A DNA stretch of 64,000 nt, taken from NCBI GenBank assembly GCA_951828515.1, contig OX639992.1, positions 4,690,217-4,754,216 of the forward strand, in the 5' to 3' direction. Below are positions 34,791-42,136 of the stretch, piece by piece; the stretch's first letter is position 1; every line of letters begins with the position of its first letter. The position numbers and the translations under genes were made by a program. Source of the stretch: an uncultured Poribacteria bacterium. Lineage in GTDB: Bacteria; Poribacteria; WGA-4E; WGA-3G. A model generated the notes under the pieces. That model was not told the DNA's origin. It did no database searches and saw nothing but the letters and a program-made list of their open reading frames with translations.

Positions 34791-35296
34791 ACGACTACCT
34801 CTACTCCCTTAGGTGAAGCACCACTGGTGATTTTCTGTTGCACCTGTAGCACTGCATCAATGAGATCTTCGGGGCGCGGTGGGCATCCGGGTATGTAAAC
34901 ATCTACAGGGATAAACTGATCAACGCCTTGAATAAGTGTATAGGTATCAAACACACCGCCGCAGGAAGCGCATGCTCCCATCGAAATCACCCATTTTGGA
35001 TCAGGCATCTGGTCATAGATACGTTTGAGTACCGGCATCATTTTGATGGAAATCCTGCCGGAAACGATGAGCAGATCGGATTGGCGGGGTGAAAAGCGGA
35101 TCGCCTCAGAACCGAATCGAGAGAGGTCGAATTTGGAAGCCAAGGTCGCCATCATCTCAATTGCGCAGCACGCTGTCCCGAACGGCATGGGCCACAACGA
35201 ATTCTTGCGTCCCCAGTTGACGACCTTATCAATAGTCGTTGTGATGATGTTGCCATCTGTCTCTTCGACCCCGCGTCCAACAAAATCTAATCCCAT
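34787..35296 (-). CDS. nuoB: NADH-quinone oxidoreductase subunit B (cluster N2)
   Basis: A 169-residue subunit carrying the last 4Fe-4S cluster, N2. Ligands lie in [11 protein letters not shown] (tandem Cys), MGACASCGG and [19 protein letters not shown] 35296 is preferred to 35317 because AAAGGAGG lies six bases upstream; this start overlaps the end of nuoA by ten bases. The product begins [12 protein letters not shown]. Confidence 0.96.
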   Translation of the reverse strand: MGLDFVGRGVEETDGNIITTTIDKVVNWGRKNSLWPMPFGTACCAIEMMATLASKFDLSRFGSEAIRFSPRQSDLLIVSGRISIKMMPVLKRIYDQMPDPKWVISMGACASCGGVFDTYTLIQGVDQFIPVDVYIPGCPPRPEDLIDAVLQVQQKITSGASPKGVEVVV

Positions 35297-35655
35297 GTTA
35301 AGCCTCCTTTCTTCCAAGCATAGATATAGCCAAGAAGAAGAATGCCGATAAATACCAGCATCTCAACTAAAATAAACAAACCACTCGTTTCAGAGAATTT
35401 CTTGAAGACCACTGCCCACGGGTAGAGGAACACCACTTCGATATCGAAGATGATGAAGAGCATCGCGATCAGGTCAAACCGGATCGTAAACCGTTGCCTC
35501 GCATCGCCGACTGGTTGGACACCGGATTCGTAAACGGAGAGTTTAGCACGGGTCGGGCGTTTGGGTCCAAGAATATGGGTTAGGGCGAGATTAATACCCG
35601 CAAAGAGGACTGCAAAGAGTCCTAACAACAAGATTGGAAGATAATCTATTAACAT
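35287..35655 (-). CDS. nuoA: NADH-quinone oxidoreductase subunit A
   Basis: A 122-residue, three-helix membrane subunit and the first gene of the complex I cluster. Typical blocks: [47 protein letters not shown]. Normal length. The upstream 240 bases hold the operon's control region; TTGACA occurs there (35791-35796) but no good -10 box lies at 16-18 bases, so I do not define a promoter. Confidence 0.95.
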   Translation of the reverse strand: MLIDYLPILLLGLFAVLFAGINLALTHILGPKRPTRAKLSVYESGVQPVGDARQRFTIRFDLIAMLFIIFDIEVVFLYPWAVVFKKFSETSGLFILVEMLVFIGILLLGYIYAWKKGGLTWD

Positions 35656-35898
35656 TGTTTCTAATCTATTTGGTTTCCCTCACACATCTTAAATTTTGGC
35701 TTGAGAACTTTGCCAAAGTGAAAGGTTAATGCCGACTCAAAGACACAATTTTCTAATATGCTTAATAGTTTCTCATATTTCAAAAACATTGTCAAGTTTT
35801 TTTTAGAAAAAAATCGAAGATGAAAACAAATTTCTGAGGTTGGCACTGTTTTCTCTATTTCTAAAATTAATGTGACCTTTTGCAGATAACCGCAAGGT

Positions 35899-36648
35899 CT
35901 AAAACCGCTTCAAGTCTCCCCATGTCGTCGCGAGTTTTCCGTCAGACGTTACGGCGAACCCACCGCTGTTCGGAATGCTATCGCCGGTGACACTGATGTT
36001 ATCAAAGCGTGCCGTGTAATTTGCAAGACCGAAACCCACGCCGCCCATTAGAAAGTCGGAAAATTCATTGAAGTCCGGATGTAGAACGCCTTTGAAGTTC
36101 GGAATTTTCGTAGGTTCTATAATCTGCTTTCCATTAATCGAGAAGGCAATGGTGTTTTGATGAACAGTTAACTTCAGATTTGACCATTTATTCAATCTTA
36201 AAAGTGTGTGAGGTTTAGAGTGAAGAGATATGAATATTACATCGTGCAAATTGCCTGCTACACAATTCACCCGTGATCCGGGGAGAGCCTCGCCATCAAC
36301 TACCTTTATCCTGTCCTCAATACTGCAGTACACCACCCACGTTTCCTTAATCCGTGCGGCAATCGCTATAACGCCAATACCATGTTTTTTTAGCGGCTTG
36401 ACATCAAATTCAAGCGTGTAATTCTCCCACGCGTCATCCCCGGTTGTGAGAAGCCGAATAAAGGTTTCATGACTTATCGCGTGAAGCTCATCATTAATAA
36501 TCTCCCAAGAACCGGGGGCGTTATTCAACTGGACAAGTTCCTGCCATCCTTCCATATCTCCGTTATTAAAAGTTTCCAAAAACGTCCCTGCTAAGGCAAG
36601 GAAAGGCAGAAGAAAAAGTATTGCAGTAATTAGTATGAACTTCATCAA
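35899..36648 (-). CDS. secreted LamG-like / DUF1080-like protein
   Basis: A 249-residue exported protein. An N-terminal signal peptide (MMKFILITAILFLLPFLALA, about 1-20) precedes a concanavalin-like jelly-roll with ETFNNGDMEGW, WENYTLEFDVKPLKKHGIGVIAIAARI, WSNLKLTVHQNTIAFSINGKQI and YTARFDNISVTG, the pattern of DUF1080/LamG domains that bind or cleave glycans. The C-terminus KLATTWGDLKRF after the domain is a short tail I associate with poribacterial secreted proteins, perhaps a sorting signal. GGAGGT lies six bases before ATG 36648. Function unknown. Confidence 0.75.
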   Translation of the reverse strand: MMKFILITAILFLLPFLALAGTFLETFNNGDMEGWQELVQLNNAPGSWEIINDELHAISHETFIRLLTTGDDAWENYTLEFDVKPLKKHGIGVIAIAARIKETWVVYCSIEDRIKVVDGEALPGSRVNCVAGNLHDVIFISLHSKPHTLLRLNKWSNLKLTVHQNTIAFSINGKQIIEPTKIPNFKGVLHPDFNEFSDFLMGGVGFGLANYTARFDNISVTGDSIPNSGGFAVTSDGKLATTWGDLKRF

Positions 36649-36750
36649 GTACCTCCGTTAAGTCCCGATGTTGTTTCACGGAATGTCTTTTTTATAGCGT
36701 AATCCAAACATGAATTAAACATCAAGCAAGTTCCCAAATTTTCTTTCGAT

Positions 36751-37434
36751 CTATGGCGATAAGCGTTTCATCTGCCATGTTCCATCGGACTGGAGCGTAT
36801 AACAGAGCCGATCATGGAGACGATTGGGACACCCTTGCCAAAATTCAAACAGATTCGGCACGAGTCGATACCCACCCCAATGCGGTGGACGTGGAATGGC
36901 ATCCTGTGAATGTTTCTGCTCTGCCTGTTGGAATCCCTCCGTGAGATGTTCTCTTCCGGCAATCACAAGACTTTGGCGTTCCGTCCACACGGCGAGTTGA
37001 CTGCTTAGAGGTCGGGAGGCAAAGTAAGCATCTGATTCCTCCGCTGTCATTTTTTCGACAATTCCGGTGCTGCGGACCTGCCGATCAAGTTCACGCCAAT
37101 AGAACACCAGTGCGGCGTTCGGATTCTCAGCGAGTTCCTTCCCCTTTTGGCTCTCATAATCGGTGTAGAAACAGAAACCTCTCGCATCAAAGCCTCTGAG
37201 GACCACCATTCGAGCGGAAGGGATACCTTGTGGTGTTGCCGTTGCTAACGTCATAGCATCTGGCAGATCGAGTTTAGCGGCAGTCGCATCCGCGAACCAC
37301 CTTTCAAATTGTTCAAACGGATCAGGAGAAGCGTTCTCTTCAAGTAGGTGTCCATCATCTGCTCTATATTCTCTGCGTAGTTTACCAGTGTTGATACTCC
37401 CACGCCTAAAGTCGTGGGATTCTTGCTTCGTCAT
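36751..37434 (-). CDS. pdxH: pyridoxamine 5'-phosphate oxidase with IS-derived start
   Basis: A 227-residue FMN enzyme that oxidises pyridoxine/pyridoxamine phosphate to PLP. Blocks: DPFEQFERWFADA, LATATPQGIPSARMVVLRGFDARGFCFYTDYESQKGKEL, ALVFYWRELDRQVRSTGIVEKM, RPPHWGGYRLVPNLFEFWQG and RLHDRLCY; nothing in the core is missing. The first 15 residues (MTKQESHDFRRGSIN) are encoded by the right-end hairpin of the neighbouring TnpB element, and the AGGAGG six bases before ATG 37434 also belongs to the element. Real PdxH sequence resumes at LRREY. The longer frame to 37563 overlaps tnpB antisense to nothing useful and is rejected. Confidence 0.9.
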   Translation of the reverse strand: MTKQESHDFRRGSINTGKLRREYRADDGHLLEENASPDPFEQFERWFADATAAKLDLPDAMTLATATPQGIPSARMVVLRGFDARGFCFYTDYESQKGKELAENPNAALVFYWRELDRQVRSTGIVEKMTAEESDAYFASRPLSSQLAVWTERQSLVIAGREHLTEGFQQAEQKHSQDAIPRPPHWGGYRLVPNLFEFWQGCPNRLHDRLCYTLQSDGTWQMKRLSP

Positions 37435-37500
37435 TCGTAGCCTCCTGCTTGCGGAGGACTTACACAAACTCCACAAGCGTTTTAACTCTCCGTGTAACCC
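37420..37500 (-). ncRNA. putative omega-RNA (right-end guide RNA) of TnpB
   Basis: TnpB nucleases use an RNA from the 3' end of tnpB through the right end, with the guide taken from the DNA just outside the element. Here the last codons of tnpB, AAAACGCTTGTGGAG, and the GGAGG stem form the scaffold region; the guide would be read from the start of pdxH below 37390. Boundaries are by analogy. The same AAAACGCTTGTGGAGT core recurs in the remnant at 61.27 kb. Confidence 0.45.
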
Positions 37501-38573
37501 ACGGCGAGTTTTTTTAGATTTATCGCAGCGTTTTGATCTCTGTCTATTTTTGTGTCGCACCAATCACAGTGATAGGTTCGCTCCGATAGTGATAGTTCGT
37601 CTTTGACATACCCACAACTGCTACATGTTTTGCTTGACGCAAAGAAGTGTGGGGCTTCTACAACTACTATTCCAAGCACTTCTGCTTTGGATTTGAGTTT
37701 GGAGAGAAAACCGCCAAGTGCTGAATCTGATAGGGCTTTGGCAAGTTTCCTATTCTTGAGCATGTTCGTAACTTTCAGGGTTTCTATGCCAATCGCACTT
37801 GCTTTATGGACTATTTCTGTAGTCGCTTGGTGGTGTGCGTCATTTCGGATACAAGCAATCTTATAGTGTATCTTTGCGACTTTCTCTTTTTGCTTATACC
37901 AATTGTTAGAAAGAAACTTCTTACGACTTAACTTGCGTTGCTCACGGGCAAGTTTCCTTTCATAGCGTTTCAAAGGTCTTGGGTTATCGTAGTGCTTACC
38001 AGTATCCAGTGTTGCCAGTGAGTTGATACCTACGTCTATGCCGACTACAGGGAGTCCACGCGTATCACGTGGAACATTGGGTGTTCCTGTGTCAACGGTG
38101 ATAGATACAAACCACCTATGTGCCGTCTTGGATAGGGTCACACGAAGTATCTTACCCTCAAAACGCAACTCTTGGAACATTTTGACCCAACCGATTTTGG
38201 GTAACTTGATACGTTTTCGGTCTATTCTTACTGCCTGTTCGTCTGTGGTATAGGAGAGTTTATGCCCACGCTTCTTGAACTTTGGAAATCCACTGACTTT
38301 ATCCTTCCAGCGTTTTATGCCTTCTGTTAGGTTTCGGATAGCGTATAATGCAGCACGCTGGTCTTGTGCTTTGGTCCATTCATACGCCTTTTTCGCTGTA
38401 TTGAAATGATTGTTTAAATCAATCCCTGAGTAAAACTTACCAGAAGTTAAGCCTGATTTGAAATGTGCTAAAGCATTATTGCAAGCAAATCGGGCATAAC
38501 CGCATTGGCTATGAAACCACGCGTCTTGTTTAGCATTCACCCGAAGTGCTATTTTATGGGATTTATGTGCCAT
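37482..38573 (-). CDS. tnpB: TnpB RNA-guided nuclease of an IS200/IS605-type element
   Basis: A 363-residue intact TnpB. The RuvC triad is visible: Asp180 in VVGIDVGINS, Glu264 in IGIETLKVTNM, Asp346 in KIDRDQNAA. The zinc ribbon is CSSCG...CDWC (Cys317, 320, 336, 339). The N-terminal helix-turn-helix/OTU-like part begins HKIALRVNAKQDAWFHSQCGYARFACNNAL. AAGGT lies nine bases before ATG 38573. All catalytic residues are present, so it is probably active in target-site cleavage that keeps the element in place. Confidence 0.93.
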   Translation of the reverse strand: MAHKSHKIALRVNAKQDAWFHSQCGYARFACNNALAHFKSGLTSGKFYSGIDLNNHFNTAKKAYEWTKAQDQRAALYAIRNLTEGIKRWKDKVSGFPKFKKRGHKLSYTTDEQAVRIDRKRIKLPKIGWVKMFQELRFEGKILRVTLSKTAHRWFVSITVDTGTPNVPRDTRGLPVVGIDVGINSLATLDTGKHYDNPRPLKRYERKLAREQRKLSRKKFLSNNWYKQKEKVAKIHYKIACIRNDAHHQATTEIVHKASAIGIETLKVTNMLKNRKLAKALSDSALGGFLSKLKSKAEVLGIVVVEAPHFFASSKTCSSCGYVKDELSLSERTYHCDWCDTKIDRDQNAAINLKKLAVGYTES

Positions 38574-38772
38574 TGTGATATTACCTTATCTGTGAAGGTT
38601 CCTTATCCCGTTGTAGCGGCGCGGTAGGTGCTACAACACCCACCGCTGATAAGGTAATACTATTGCACTGACAATGCCAAGAAAAAACATATATTTTATC
38701 GTACGAATCAACGGGGTTGGACCCAAGCATAAATGCTTGGGATTGTTAGAGAATTCCCTTCATTTTTTTTTA

Positions 38773-40275
38773 TTATCTTTTCCAGAAATTCGGTGAAAAG
38801 AGGATAAGCACGGTATAAAGTTCTAAACGTCCCAGTAACATGCAGAAGGACAGGACGTATTTTCCAGCCGTGTGTATGTGGGCATAGTTATCGGTCGGTC
38901 CCACACTGCCGAGACCGGGACCGATGTTTCCCATCGTAGCGATTGTCGCTCCTGCAGCACTCACAAGGTCGAGTCCCAAAGTTGCCATGATGCACGTTAC
39001 AATCGCAAAGATCCCAATAAAAAAGAAAAAGAAACCGAGAACATTTGTCATCACTTCGGGCGGTACCACCCGATCGTTAACGCGAATAGGCAGCACAGCG
39101 TGTGGGAAAAGGAGGCGTTTAATTTCGGCACCACTCTGTTTGATGAGAAGGAGAAATCGAACCTGCTTCATACCGCCTCCAGTGGAGCCGGCGCACCCTC
39201 CGTAGAACATAAGTGTCACTAAAATGAATTGGGAGAGTGCGGGCCACTGCTCAAAGTCAGCAGTTCCATAGCCTGTGGTCGTGATGATAGACATGACCTG
39301 AAATGTAGCATAGCGCAGCGATGTCCACATCGAATCATAAGGGATATCCCCATCGACCTGAAATCTAATAGTATTCCATGAAATTAAGGTAATACTCACT
39401 GCGATGACGATGCAATAGAACTTGAATTCGGTATCTCGGAAATAGGCTTTGACATCGCCACGAAGGGCGCGATAATGAAGCGCGAAATTGGTCCCAGCGA
39501 GAAACATAAAGAAACTGATAACCATGTCAATATAAACACTATTGTAGTGTCCGATGCTATGGTTCTTCGTCGAAAACCCGCCGGTTGCCATCGTGCCGAA
39601 GGTGTGGCAGAGCGCGTCAAAAAGCGACATTCCACCGAACATCAACAGCACTGTTTCTAAAAGAGAGAGCAGGAGATAAACGCCCCAGAGAAGTTTAGCG
39701 GTTTGGGCAATGCGGGGGGTGAGTCGATCGGTCTGCGGTCCAGGTGCCTCAGCGCGGAAAAGCTGCATACCCCCGATGCCGAGCATTGGAAGGATTGCTA
39801 CAGCAAGCACAACAATTCCCATGCCACCGAGCCAGTGAGAAAGACTCCGCCAGAAGAGCACGGCGTGTGAAAGGTGTTCAATTTCGGTGAGGACAGTGGC
39901 ACCTGTCGTCGTAAACCCTGCCATCGACTCAAAGTAACAGAAGGAAAACTCTATCCACGATGAGCGACCATTGATGTGAAATACATCTGCAAATATGTAG
40001 GGGAGCGAACCAAAAAGAGCAACTGTTACCCATCCCAAAGCGACAACTGCGAAACCTTCGCGTATACCGAGTTCTTCCTGTCGTGCGCGAATACTAAAAC
40101 GGAGCGCTAAACCTACAATTAAGGTGAATATTGCCGAGATAACGAATGCCGTCAAATTGTTCTCGGTTTCACCTGCCCTTTGATAATAGATAGCCACTCC
40201 CACGGGAAGCAACATTGTTCCCGCGAGACAAATAAGTAAATTACCAAGCGTATAAGCAATTAATTTAAGACTCAT
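38773..40275 (-). CDS. trkH: TrkH-family potassium uptake channel subunit
   Basis: A 500-residue inner-membrane potassium transporter with four M1-P-M2 repeats. Selectivity-filter-like segments: SMAGFTTTGATVL, TFGTMATGGFSTKNHSIG, MSIITTTGYGTADF and ATMGNIGPGLGSVG. FYGGCAGSTGGGMKQVRF is the conserved block between repeats. It follows trkA by 31 bases. TrkA gates it with bound nucleotide and NAD. Length normal. Confidence 0.93.
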   Translation of the reverse strand: MSLKLIAYTLGNLLICLAGTMLLPVGVAIYYQRAGETENNLTAFVISAIFTLIVGLALRFSIRARQEELGIREGFAVVALGWVTVALFGSLPYIFADVFHINGRSSWIEFSFCYFESMAGFTTTGATVLTEIEHLSHAVLFWRSLSHWLGGMGIVVLAVAILPMLGIGGMQLFRAEAPGPQTDRLTPRIAQTAKLLWGVYLLLSLLETVLLMFGGMSLFDALCHTFGTMATGGFSTKNHSIGHYNSVYIDMVISFFMFLAGTNFALHYRALRGDVKAYFRDTEFKFYCIVIAVSITLISWNTIRFQVDGDIPYDSMWTSLRYATFQVMSIITTTGYGTADFEQWPALSQFILVTLMFYGGCAGSTGGGMKQVRFLLLIKQSGAEIKRLLFPHAVLPIRVNDRVVPPEVMTNVLGFFFFFIGIFAIVTCIMATLGLDLVSAAGATIATMGNIGPGLGSVGPTDNYAHIHTAGKYVLSFCMLLGRLELYTVLILFSPNFWKR

Positions 40276-40306
40276 GGCTTAGAGAAATGCAAGCCGATAC
40301 ACGCTT

Positions 40307-41713
40307 TTAGTTTCGACGTTCGGCGAACAAGTCTTCGACAATTGGAATCGCGCCGGGCATACTAAAGACGATTACGCGATCTGCAGGTTGGATAACAGAC
40401 TGACCGGTTGGAATAATGAGTTTGTCCCGTCTGATAACGGCACCAATAAAGGCGTTTTCTGGAAATTTTGTTTTGAAAGTGGAGAGTTCCTTGTGAACTA
40501 TTTTCGCGTTGACACCAGCGACAATTTCAATGACTTCTGCATCTATACCGTGGAGCGAGGCAACAGAAACTATATTTCCACGACGGATGAGTCGCAGGAT
40601 GTTACTCACAACAGTGAGATGTCGGCTGACCGCGCCATCAAGTCTCGGAATACGTGCCAATAACGGGAGATAACGGGGGCGCTGAACGAGCGCGAGTACA
40701 CGCTGGGCACCGTTCTCTTTGGCTGTCATACATGCCATAATATCGTTCTCATCGTCGCCTGTAACAGAGACGAACCCGTTAACACCTTCTATACCCGCTT
40801 CTTCAAGGAGTCTGAATTGGAGATAATCACCTTGTAAAACGGTAGTGCGCTTTAGCATCTGAGATGCCAGTCGTGCTTGTGCTGGGTCGGCTTCAATGAG
40901 TTTGACATTGGTGTCGTTTTCTTCAAGCACATGGGCAAGTCCAATGCCGATAGGACTCGCTCCAACAATGATAACGCGATCAAGCTGCTGATTAAATGTG
41001 ATACCACTAATACGTAACAATTGTTCCACTGCCAACGCACTGCCGATCACAAATGCTTCGTCCCCTTGCTGCAAAGCATCAGCACCTCTCGGAATGATAA
41101 TGTGCCTGTTGCCATTACTGATCGGGTTGCCGTTATTAGAGATCCCACGACGACTAATGGCAGCAAAGCGGATATCCGAGAGAAGACCACTTGCGTCCAA
41201 TTCTGCAAGTGGTCTTCCTATCAATGGGTTTGACTGTTTGGTACGAAAGGCAACAAGTTGGACCTTTCCATCCTCAAATTCAACAATCTCTCTCGCCTCA
41301 GGTATCTGCAAGAGCCGTACAAATTCAGCAACACAACGCTGCTCTGGATTCACCAGAAGATCGATGCCGAAATCTTTAGGCGTGAGTCCACTCTTCGTGG
41401 AAAAGTAGTCAGGATTTGAGACCCGCGCGATCTTTGTGTTGACGCCGTATCTGCCGGCTATCTGACAAGCGAGCATATTAATCTCATCACTGTTTGTAAC
41501 GGCAATGAGAAGTTCAGCTTCGTCAACCCCAGCGGTTTTGAGAAGGCGCGGGGATGCCCCAGGTCCGTGCAGCGTTTGCAAGTCTAATTGTTCATTAACC
41601 CGGTCGCAGGCAGCATCGGATTCATCAATGAGAACAACATCGTTATCTTGGGCAGTGAGAAGTTTGGCAATATGGAACCCAACCTCTCCTGCACCTATAA
41701 TTATTGCTTTCAT
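40307..41713 (-). CDS. trkA: TrkA potassium transport regulator
   Basis: A 468-residue cytoplasmic protein with two RCK (TrkA-N plus TrkA-C) units. The first Rossmann motif is IIGAGEVGFHIAKLL at the N-terminus; the second is VIIVGASPIGIGLAHVLEEND near residue 245. TrkA-C domains follow each (LVAFRTKQSNPLIGRPLAEL; AKIVHKELSTFKTKFPENAFIGAVIRRDKLIIPTG). It controls TrkH encoded next. ATG 41713 follows AAGG by 13 bases within the first unit of the 165-bp tandem repeat, so the repeat is also this gene's leader. Confidence 0.93.
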   Translation of the reverse strand: MKAIIIGAGEVGFHIAKLLTAQDNDVVLIDESDAACDRVNEQLDLQTLHGPGASPRLLKTAGVDEAELLIAVTNSDEINMLACQIAGRYGVNTKIARVSNPDYFSTKSGLTPKDFGIDLLVNPEQRCVAEFVRLLQIPEAREIVEFEDGKVQLVAFRTKQSNPLIGRPLAELDASGLLSDIRFAAISRRGISNNGNPISNGNRHIIIPRGADALQQGDEAFVIGSALAVEQLLRISGITFNQQLDRVIIVGASPIGIGLAHVLEENDTNVKLIEADPAQARLASQMLKRTTVLQGDYLQFRLLEEAGIEGVNGFVSVTGDDENDIMACMTAKENGAQRVLALVQRPRYLPLLARIPRLDGAVSRHLTVVSNILRLIRRGNIVSVASLHGIDAEVIEIVAGVNAKIVHKELSTFKTKFPENAFIGAVIRRDKLIIPTGQSVIQPADRVIVFSMPGAIPIVEDLFAERRN

Positions 41714-41720
41714 ATTTTTA

Positions 41721-42085
41721 ATTTTACCTTGCGGAGGAACAACGGACGTTTCAACTATCGAATGCGTCTCTTAAATCCGCTCTCCATTACATTACGAGCT
41801 ACGAGTCTTGAGGCTATCTTAAGAAGTAAACTGTGTGAGACGAAGACCTCTTTACTGACTGCTAACCGCTAATCGCTAACTGCCAATTTTACCTTGCGGA
41901 GGAACAACGGACGTTTCAACTATCGAATGCGTCTCTTAAATCCGCTCTCCATTACATTACGAGCTACGGGTCTTGAGGCTATCTTAAGAAGTAAACTGTG
42001 TGAGACGAAGACCTCTTTACTGACTGCTAACCGCTAATCGCTAACTGCCAATTTTACCTTGCGGAGGAACAATGGACGTTTCAAC
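41721..42085. repeat. 165-bp tandem duplication, two copies plus a third start
   Basis: Copy 1 is 41721-41885, copy 2 is 41886-42050, and a third begins at 42051 and diverges after about 30 bases. Copies 1 and 2 differ at one position that I could find (A/G near 41811 and 41976). Each unit starts ATTTTACCTTGCGGAGGAAC and ends with AGACCTCTTTACTGACTG and heptad units GCTAACCGCTAATCGCTAAC. It fills the 423-bp gap between gcvP and trkA; no gene is present. Confidence 0.92.
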
Positions 42086-42136
42086 TTTTTTGGTACATAA
42101 GTCCGATACTGGTTTAGTTTGCGTAAGTCCTAATGT

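Larger units (their letters stand above)
37390..38741 (-). mobile_element. IS200/IS605-group element carrying tnpB only (IS1341-type)
   Basis: A single tnpB flanked by structured ends. The right end, next to pdxH, has the hairpin TCCCACGACTTTAGGCGTGGGA arrangement (stem arms CCCACG/CGTGGG, 37399-37419), preceded by a CCTCC...GGAGG stem (37440-37457), the region that forms the 3' part of the omega-RNA. The left end, 38579-38741, has a 12-bp inverted repeat TATTACCTTATC/GATAAGGTAATA, an inner GTTGTAGC/GCTACAAC stem, and a terminal hairpin CCCAAGCATAAATGCTTGGG (38722-38741). No tnpA. Exact ends are approximate. Confidence 0.8.

Noticed and set aside
35661-35846. 61-codon frame and TTGACA box upstream of nuoA
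   Set aside because: The peptide shows no family pattern; the -35-like box lacks a -10 at proper distance, so no promoter is claimed.
41721-42085. Possible CRISPR array in the tandem repeat
   Set aside because: The whole 165-bp unit is repeated without variable spacers and no cas genes are present.
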